Both the position numbers and the translations under genes were made by a program. From NCBI RefSeq assembly GCF_001279005.1, contig NZ_LGCN01000239.1, positions 1 to 64,000 on the forward strand: a stretch of DNA of 64,000 bases, read 5' to 3'. The notes under the pieces are model-generated. The model was not told where the DNA came from. It saw only the letters and a list, made by a program, of their open reading frames with translations, and did no database searches. This document shows positions 58,527 through 64,000 of the stretch, piece after piece. Within the stretch, counting starts at the first letter, position 1. Each line of letters opens with the position of its first letter. The stretch comes from Streptomyces caelestis. GTDB lineage: Bacteria > Actinomycetota > Actinomycetes > Streptomycetales > Streptomycetaceae.

Positions 58527-59528
58527 TCACCGGTCCTCGGCACGGTCTTCGGGCGGGCCGGTGCCGGCCGCCGGCGGCGCGTGCTCGTGGCCGGCGGGCG
58601 GGGGGCGCAGCAGGCTGAGTGCGACGGAGGCGCTCAGGATGACGGCGATGACGGCGAGGCTGAGCGGAGAGGGGATCTCGGGTACGGCGGGGCTGATGAG
58701 CTTGTGGGACGCCTGGAGGATGAGCTTGACGCCGATGAAGGCGAGGATGAGCGCCAGGCCCTTGCTCAGGTAGTGGAACCGGTCCAGCAGGCCCGCGAGC
58801 ATGAAGTAGAGCGCGCGCAGGCCCAGGATGGCGAAGGCGTTGCTGGTGTAGACGATGAAGGCGTCGTTGCTGACGGCCAGGACGGCGGGCACGCTGTCGA
58901 CGGCGAAGACGAGGTCGGCGGCCTCGATCGCGGCGACGACGGCGAGCAGCGGGGTGGCGACGCGTCTGCCGGCTTCCCTGACGAAGAAATGAGGGCCGGC
59001 GTATGCGTCCCGCACGGGGACGACCTTGCGGAGCAGGCGTACGGCGACGCTCTTGCCGGGGTCGAAGCTGTCCTCCTCCCCCTTGAGGATCTTGTAGGCG
59101 CTGTAGAAGAGGATGGCGGCGAAGACGAACAGGACGGCGGTGAAGCGGCTGACCACGGCGACGCCGGCGGCGAGGAAGACGCCCCGGAAGACCAGGGCGC
59201 CGAGGACGCCGAGGAACAGGACGCGGTGCTGGTAGGCGCGCGGGACGTTGAAGTAGCCGAAGATCAGCGCGAAGACGAAGAGGTTGTCGACCGAGAGGCT
59301 CTTCTCCAGCAGCCACGCGGTGGTGTACTCCACTCCGGCGGTCGTCCCGACCACGAGGAAGACCACGACGCCGAAGGCGATCGCCAGTCCCACCCAGACC
59401 CCGCTCCAGGCGGCGGCCTCCCGGAATCCGATGACGTGGGCCTGCCGGTGCGCGAGCAGGTCGACCGCCAGGGACACCAGCACGGTGACGGCGAAGGCCA
59501 GCCACAGCCACAGGGGAACATCGTGCAC
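58527..59528 (-). CDS. TerC/Alx-family membrane protein (metal export)
   Basis: A 333-residue protein from GTG 59528 with GAAGGG upstream. It has about nine membrane helices and the family acidic motifs: WLLEKSLSVDNLFVFALIFG (E-x-S-L-S-V-D-N) and AADLVFAVDSVPAVLAVSND (D-L-x-F-A-V-D-S-x-P-A). These Asp and Glu residues are thought to bind metal. TerC and Alx members export Mn2+ or help metalate exported proteins, and were named for tellurite resistance. It is a lone gene here, with no other ter genes adjacent. Confidence 0.92.
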   Translation of the reverse strand: MHDVPLWLWLAFAVTVLVSLAVDLLAHRQAHVIGFREAAAWSGVWVGLAIAFGVVVFLVVGTTAGVEYTTAWLLEKSLSVDNLFVFALIFGYFNVPRAYQHRVLFLGVLGALVFRGVFLAAGVAVVSRFTAVLFVFAAILFYSAYKILKGEEDSFDPGKSVAVRLLRKVVPVRDAYAGPHFFVREAGRRVATPLLAVVAAIEAADLVFAVDSVPAVLAVSNDAFIVYTSNAFAILGLRALYFMLAGLLDRFHYLSKGLALILAFIGVKLILQASHKLISPAVPEIPSPLSLAVIAVILSASVALSLLRPPPAGHEHAPPAAGTGPPEDRAEDR

Positions 59529-59754
59529 GGGCCCGACCCTTCGAGCGCGATCGACCGGCGGTCTCCCTTCGAGTCTGGTCCATGGGAGGACGGGTGTCTC
59601 CTCGACACGTTCCCTCCTGGCGCGACCTGGCCCGACCTGGCCGCGGCCGACCGGCCGGGCCCTTCAAGGAACGAGAACCACGGTCCCCGTGTCTGTCTGC
59701 CCGGCGTTCCCAGAGGTAACTTGAGGGAGAAGGCCCCTGAAGGAGGGCGATTCG

Positions 59755-60192
59755 ATGCCGTGGTTCGTATGGCTGCTCGCCGCCGCGGTGCTGGGCGTCG
59801 CGGAGTTCTTCACCCTGACGCTGGTGCTCGGGCTGCTGGCGGGCGCCGCGTTGGTCGCCGCCGTGGTCGCCGGTGTCGGCGTCGGACTTCTCGGCCAGCT
59901 GGTGGCCCTCGGAGTGGTGGCGGCGGCGGGCCTGGTCGTCGTCCGTCCTGTCGCGCTGCGGCACAGGGAACGGCAACCCCTCGTCCGTGAGGGAAGCGAT
60001 GCGCTGATCGGCAAGCGGGCCGAGGTCGTGCAGGAGGTCACCGCGACCCGCGGCCTGATCAAACTCTCCGGCGAGGAGTGGTCCGCCCGCGCCCTCGACG
60101 AGAGCCTGGTGATCCCGGTAGGGGCGCTGGTGGACGTCATGGAGATCGAAGGCGCCACGGCCGTCGTCTACCCCCGCGCACTCCTTCCGTGA
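59755..60192 (+). CDS. NfeD-like membrane protein
   Basis: A 145-residue protein from ATG 59755 with AAGGAGGG upstream. Two or three N-terminal helices (FVWLLAAAVLGVAEFFTLTL, AGAALVAAVVAGVGVGLLGQ) precede a small C-terminal OB-fold: DALIGKRAEVVQEVTATRGL, then IKLSGEEWSARALDE and GALVDVMEIEGATAVV. This is the short NfeD form, which is encoded next to SPFH proteins and helps organise membrane microdomains. The SPFH gene follows after 62 bp, giving the classic NfeD-stomatin pair. Confidence 0.9.
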   Translation: MPWFVWLLAAAVLGVAEFFTLTLVLGLLAGAALVAAVVAGVGVGLLGQLVALGVVAAAGLVVVRPVALRHRERQPLVREGSDALIGKRAEVVQEVTATRGLIKLSGEEWSARALDESLVIPVGALVDVMEIEGATAVVYPRALLP

Positions 60193-60254
60193 ACCCCATG
60201 ACCCCATGACCCCGTGAACCCGTGAACGGCTGAACGCACAGCAACGGAGGCACA

Positions 60255-61364
60255 GTGGATCCAGTCGTCATCCCCCTCCTCGTGGTGGTCCTCGTCGTCG
60301 TCTTCCTCGTGGCCTCCACCGTGCGGATCGTCCCGCAGGCGCGCCGCTACAACATCGAGCGGTTCGGCCGGTACCACCGGACGCTGCAACCCGGCCTGAA
60401 CCTGGTCCTGCCGGTGGCGGACCGCACCAACACCAAACTCGACGTGCGCGAGCAGGTCTACTCGTCCGATCCCAGGCCGGTGATCACCGAGGACAACCTC
60501 GTGGTGAACATCGACACCGTGCTCTACTACCAGATCACCGATCCGCGGGCGGCGGCCTACGAGGTCGCCGACTACCTCCAGGCGATCGATCAGCTCACCG
60601 TGACCACGCTGCGGAACGTCATCGGCAGCATGGACCTGGAGGAGACGCTCACCTCACGCGAGGAGATCAACTCCCGGCTCCGCGCCGTCCTCGACGACGC
60701 CACCGGGAAGTGGGGCATCCGGGTCAACCGCGTCGAGATCAAGGCCATCGATCCACCGCACACCATCAAGGAGGCGATGGAGAAGCAGATGCGGGCCGAG
60801 CGTGACAAGCGCGCGGCCATCCTGCACGCCGAAGGGGAGCGGCAGGCCAAGATCCTCACCGCGGAGGGCACGAAGCAGAAGGACATCCTGGAGGCCCAGG
60901 GCACACAGCAGGCCATGATCCTGCGGGCGGACGGCGAGGCCAAGGCGGTGGAACTCGTCTTCCAGGCCGTCCATCGCAACAACGCCGACGCGAAGGTCCT
61001 GGCCTACAAGTACCTCGAGACGCTCCCGCACCTGGCCGGCAGCGACAACAACACGTTCTGGGTGATCCCGGGGGAGCTGACCGAGGCGATCCGGACCGTC
61101 ACCCGTGCGTTCGGCGACCAGTCGACGGAAGGTCCCGCAGGACCCGCTTCCCCCGGGGAAGCGGCCACCGCCGGCGACGGCGGTACGCCGGACGCCGGCC
61201 GGACCCCGCAGCTCGACGCGGGCTCGACGGTCTCCCTCGACGCCGCCGCGGCCGCCGACGAGGCCGAGCGGCAGGCCGCCGCCGCGGTGAGCGACGCCAA
61301 GGCGGAGGCCGAGGCCGCGCAGTCCCCCCAGGCGCCGCGCCGAGGACGGACGTCCGGCGACTGA
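60255..61364 (+). CDS. SPFH/band-7 (stomatin-like) protein
   Basis: A 369-residue protein from GTG 60255 with GGAGG upstream. One N-terminal membrane helix (IPLLVVVLVVVFLVASTVRI) precedes the SPFH domain: ARRYNIERFGRYHRTLQPGL, KLDVREQVYSSDPRPVITED, NIDTVLYYQITDPRAAAYEV and GIRVNRVEIKAIDPPHTIKE. A coiled-coil follows (MEKQMRAERDKRAAILHAEG). The Ala/Pro-rich C-terminal tail after residue 285 is variable. Such proteins oligomerise in membrane microdomains. It forms an operon with the NfeD gene and is distinct from the SPFH-like protein of the long operon. Confidence 0.93.
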   Translation: MDPVVIPLLVVVLVVVFLVASTVRIVPQARRYNIERFGRYHRTLQPGLNLVLPVADRTNTKLDVREQVYSSDPRPVITEDNLVVNIDTVLYYQITDPRAAAYEVADYLQAIDQLTVTTLRNVIGSMDLEETLTSREEINSRLRAVLDDATGKWGIRVNRVEIKAIDPPHTIKEAMEKQMRAERDKRAAILHAEGERQAKILTAEGTKQKDILEAQGTQQAMILRADGEAKAVELVFQAVHRNNADAKVLAYKYLETLPHLAGSDNNTFWVIPGELTEAIRTVTRAFGDQSTEGPAGPASPGEAATAGDGGTPDAGRTPQLDAGSTVSLDAAAAADEAERQAAAAVSDAKAEAEAAQSPQAPRRGRTSGD

Positions 61365-61734
61365 TCCCACCATGACCGTCCTGGGGCCCCGGACCCGGGC
61401 CCGTTCTCCCGCGGAGGACTTCGACCACCCTCGTTCCTGCTGAGTGCGCGACGGCCTTCGAGCCCGCCGAGGAACGACAGGCCGAGGTTCTCCGGTGCGG
61501 GCGGATGGTGACGCGCACCGGTCCGGGAGGACGCGGCCCGCGCGTTCCCGGACCGCTCGTCGACGGCGCCCCCGTCGCTCCCCGGCACGCGCCGTCCGAG
61601 CGGGCACCCAGGAGGGACATGCGCACCGCCGGTCCAGGTGCGGGCGGGATCCGCTTACCTCCCAGGTCATCGACCCCGGTGCGCCGGCATGCCATGCTCC
61701 CGGCGTACGGAGCCCGACCGACCGGAAGGACGCC
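61365..61734. other. 370-bp gap without a convincing gene
   Basis: No ORF here has coherent codon use or a recognisable product. GGGGCCCCGGACCCGGGCCC near 61383-61402 can fold back and may be the end of the SPFH transcript. Confidence 0.35.
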
Positions 61735-62082
61735 ATGCCCGCCTACGCCATAGCCCACCTGCAAGAGGCCGCCCCGCACCCGGAGATCGCCGAGTACATC
61801 GAGCGCATCCCCGCCACCTTCGAGCCGTACGGCGGACGCTTCCTCGTGCACGCCACGCAGCACGAGGTGAAGGAGGGCGGCTGGCCCGGGCACGTCGTGG
61901 TGATCGGCTTCCCCGGGATCGCCGAGGCGCGGGCCTGGTGGGACTCGCCCGCGTACCAGGAGATCGCACCGCTGCGCTCACGGCACATCCAGGGCGACAT
62001 CATCCTGGTCGAAGGCGTCCCGGAGGGCTACGACCCGACCGCCACCGCGAAGGCGATGCGAGAGGCCCTGCCCGCCGAGTAG
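61735..62082 (+). CDS. DUF1330-family protein
   Basis: A 115-residue protein from ATG 61735 with GGAAGG upstream. It has the dimeric ferredoxin-like pattern of DUF1330: YAIAHLQEAAPHPEIAEYIE, FEPYGGRFLVHATQHEVKEG, HVVVIGFPGIAEARAWWDSP, AYQEIAPLRSRHIQGDIILV. The conserved W-x-S-x-x-Y and R segments are present. The family is uncharacterised, although structures resemble small monooxygenases and stress-associated dimers. Confidence 0.88.
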   Translation: MPAYAIAHLQEAAPHPEIAEYIERIPATFEPYGGRFLVHATQHEVKEGGWPGHVVVIGFPGIAEARAWWDSPAYQEIAPLRSRHIQGDIILVEGVPEGYDPTATAKAMREALPAE

Positions 62083-62099
62083 CCCCCGGGCCGGGCCCG

Positions 62100-62270
62100 G
62101 ACGACGGACCGGTACCCCTTCCGGCCCGTCGCGATCTCCGTACGGCCACCGAACGACCCCTTGCCGTCACCGCTGCCGGTACAGGTCGCCGCGGACGTCG
62201 CGCGAGACGAGGTCCGTCCTGCCGTCACCGGTGAGGTCGCCGGCCGCGACGACGGCCGGGGCGCGGCCCT
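62100..62270 (-). pseudogene. Inverted C-terminal fragment of an FG-GAP repeat protein
   Basis: The minus strand encodes VVAAGDLTGDGRTDLVSRDV then RGDLYR, followed after a one-base frame change by SGDGKGSFGGRTEIATGRKG and YRSVV. This is the usual C-terminal end of Streptomyces VCBS/FG-GAP proteins. It lies head-to-head with the plus-strand fragment that would normally precede it, implying an inversion followed by decay. Confidence 0.65.
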
Positions 62271-62286
62271 CACCAGGACCGGCACG

Positions 62287-62857
62287 CTCAAGGTCACCGG
62301 CGCGGCCCCGGTCCGACGGGACCACGCCACCGCGGACGGCTTCGGCGAGGTCCTCACCCTCAACGGCTCGGGCGGACCGACGTACCGGTACGGCACCGGC
62401 ACCCTGACCAGTAAGAAGACGGGGTCCGGCTGGCCGACGAGCGCGGTGTTCGTGCCGTACGGCGACCGGTGCAACGACGTTCTCGTGCGGTACGGCAGCG
62501 GCGCGCTGCGCGCCCACCGGCCCGCGTGCGGAGCGGCGGTGACCCCGTCGACGGCGTACACCTCGCTGGGCACCAGCGGCTGGACGCAGTACGACGTGCT
62601 GACCTCGCCCGGGGACGTCAGCGGTGACGACCGGCCGGACCTGATCGCACGCCAGGCCTCCACCAAGGACGTCCGCCTCTACACGGTGACGAGCACGGGC
62701 AGGCTGTCGGCACGGACGAAGATCGCGTCCAAGTGGACGGGCGACAAGAAGGTCGTGGGCGTCGGCGACCTCAATGGAGACGGCCACGGCGACCTGCTGG
62801 CCCAGGACAAGTCGAACGAGCTGTGGCGCTACGACGGCACCGGGACGGGACCTTCCG
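62287..62857 (+). pseudogene. Internal part of an FG-GAP/VCBS repeat protein
   Basis: The plus strand encodes LKVTGAAPVRRDHATADGFG, then DRCNDVLVRYGSGALRAHRP, TSLGTSGWTQYDVLTSPGDV, SGDDRPDLIARQASTKDVRL and VVGVGDLNGDGHGDLLAQDK. The Asp-rich D-x-N-G-D-G-x-x-D-L-L motifs are calcium-binding FG-GAP blades of a beta-propeller. There is no signal peptide or proper start, and after DELWRYDGTGTG-like sequence near 62850 the frame becomes non-homologous, so both ends are missing. Confidence 0.7.
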
Positions 62858-62924
62858 CGTCCGCATGCCTCGTCCTTCGGCGCGGGAGTGCCCGTGAGAC
62901 GCGGAAACATCCCACCCGTACACA

Positions 62925-62949
62925 AGCCCCGGGTCACCGGCCCGGGGCT
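62925..62949. terminator. Hairpin downstream of the FG-GAP pseudogene
   Basis: AGCCCCGGG (62925-62933) and CCCGGGGCT (62941-62949) form a 9-bp stem with a 7-nt loop. Between here and the FUSC gene at 63191 I see no further gene. Confidence 0.65.
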
Positions 62950-63190
62950 GCAAGCCGGCACATCCCGGGGGCCCGGCGCGGAAGGGGCTCGCGGAGCGAT
63001 CGCTCCGCTCCGCCGTATGGCTGGTGGACGCGCGGTCTTCGACCGGGACCCGCGGGTCGCTTCGCGGCGATGCCGGTGGAATCGGAGAATGCGGCGTCGG
63101 AGCGGCATACCTGGCGGTGAGGGCGAGCGAGGACGGGCCATGGCCGGTGCGAGCGGACGAGAAGGACAGCCCGTTCACAGGGGGAAGGAC

Positions 63191-64000
63191 GTGAACCGGC
63201 TGTCGAAGGTGTTCGAGCTCGACCCCGCCGGACTCGACTGGCCGCGAGCGGTGATGGTCCTGGACGTCGCGCTGGTGCCGCTGGTCGTCTTCTGGGAGAT
63301 CGGACATCGGCAGTACCTTCTCAGCGCACTGTTCGGCCTCCTGTTCGCGGCGCTGGACGACCCGGGAGGCGGCTACGGCCGCCGCGCGTCGCACATCGCC
63401 GTCTTCGCACTGACCGGCGCAGGGGTCACCGCGCTGGGGTTCGGCGTCGGGGGACACGCCTGGGGCCGGCTGGTGCTCGCGGCCGTCGCGGTGACGCTGG
63501 TGGCCGGTCTGGCGATCGCCTTCGGGGTGCGCAGGTTCGTCAGTGCCCTGCTTCTCAACCTCTGGTTCATCGTCGTACTCGGGCTCGCGTTCGGCTTCCA
63601 CCATCACGCCCGCATCACCAGCCACACCTGGGCTCAGACGCTCGCCTGGGCCGGAGGCGCGGCACTGTGGATCGTGATGACGTTCATCGGGTGGCTGCTC
63701 CACGGGCGCGAGGACCGGCCCCAGCCGGTCGCGGAGATCCCCGGTGACACCTCGAGGAAGAAGCTGACCCGGCCGTTGGTCATGTTCGCGGTGATCCGGG
63801 CTCTGGCCGTCGGCGGCACCGTCGCGCTCGCCTTCGGGCTGGACCTGCCGCACGGCTACTGGATGCCGATCGCAGCCGTGGTCGCGATGAAGCCGAGCCT
63901 GGAGCAGGCCGTCCTCGTATCCGCGCAGCGCCTCGCCGGCGCGCTGATCGGCGCCGCCGCGGCCGCGCTGCTGCTCCTGCTGCCCGCCGGTGAACACGGA
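63191..64000 (+). CDS. FUSC-family membrane protein (truncated by window edge)
   Basis: The frame opens at GTG 63191, preceded by GGGGGAAGG, and stays open to the last base, giving 270 residues. At least six hydrophobic helices are visible (VMVLDVALVPLVVFW, LLSALFGLLFAALDDPGGGY, LVLAAVAVTLVAGLAIAFGV, LLLNLWFIVVLGLAFGF). After a polar loop, a second set begins with LVMFAVIRALAVGGTVALAF and the motif LPHGYWMPIAAVVAMKPSLE, typical of FUSC proteins related to aromatic-acid exporters (AaeB, YccS). The substrate is unknown, and the C-terminal half lies outside the window. Confidence 0.88.
   Translation, partial: MNRLSKVFELDPAGLDWPRAVMVLDVALVPLVVFWEIGHRQYLLSALFGLLFAALDDPGGGYGRRASHIAVFALTGAGVTALGFGVGGHAWGRLVLAAVAVTLVAGLAIAFGVRRFVSALLLNLWFIVVLGLAFGFHHHARITSHTWAQTLAWAGGAALWIVMTFIGWLLHGREDRPQPVAEIPGDTSRKKLTRPLVMFAVIRALAVGGTVALAFGLDLPHGYWMPIAAVVAMKPSLEQAVLVSAQRLAGALIGAAAAALLLLLPAGEHG

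Overview
The window looks like chromosomal DNA of a Streptomyces species. It is very GC-rich with strongly biased third codon positions, many starts are GTG with purine-rich ribosome binding sites, and TTA codons are nearly absent. It carries typical Streptomyces genes: snpA/snpR, a PhoX-type phosphatase behind a PHO box, a GAF-ANTAR protein, a DUF6479 protein, an SCO2400-type zinc-ribbon protein and paired cold-shock genes. I saw no rRNA, tRNA, CRISPR array, intact IS element or origin.

Layout. 1-8.1 kb: the N-terminus of a probable TerF-like VWA protein (cut by the left edge), PhoX phosphatase, the divergent snpR-snpA protease pair, two membrane proteins and a SpoIIE-type phosphatase. 8.1-13.6 kb: a four-gene caspase/EACC1 conflict-type operon made of a caspase-like protein without its catalytic dyad, EACC1, an intact caspase fused to a TM, a solute-binding-like region and a vWA domain, and a solute-binding lipoprotein. 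13.9-15.5 kb: a tiny secreted-peptide-like ORF divergent from an HTH-TPR regulator, a layout like RRNPP peptide signalling. 15.5-31.9 kb: mostly ordinary regulation and metabolism, including GAF-ANTAR, alpha-glucosidase, a MerR-like/cold-shock pair, sugar-binding lipoprotein, PL9 pectate lyase behind a LacI-type operator, acyltransferase, and an ECF41-like sigma factor with an NAD(P)H oxidoreductase. 31.9-35.3 kb: a second MerR-like/cold-shock set on the other strand with a DEAD-box helicase broken by an exact 26-bp tandem duplication.

37.2-57.5 kb is the most striking region, about 20 kb of co-directional and mostly overlapping genes. In order they encode a Crp/Fnr regulator, a class III nucleotidyl cyclase, a P-loop NTPase with a repeat-type C-terminus, an SPFH-like protein, a PycTM-like membrane effector, a membrane vWA protein, a 1265-residue tubulin-like protein, a novel membrane protein, a pseudokinase-GTPase fusion and a GAP1-like tail-anchored protein. 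Component families match Pycsar and the GTPase-centred NTP-dependent conflict systems described from comparative genomics. The combination suggests a cyclic-nucleotide-triggered, membrane-associated immune or quality-control assembly. Four of its proteins end in disordered tails with regularly spaced tyrosines.

57.6-64 kb: a small stress and membrane-maintenance group (hydrophobic peptide, CsbD, TerC, NfeD and SPFH proteins, DUF1330), an FG-GAP pseudogene split by an inversion, and the start of a FUSC-family transporter running off the right edge. Family calls come from reading the translations; no database search was run.
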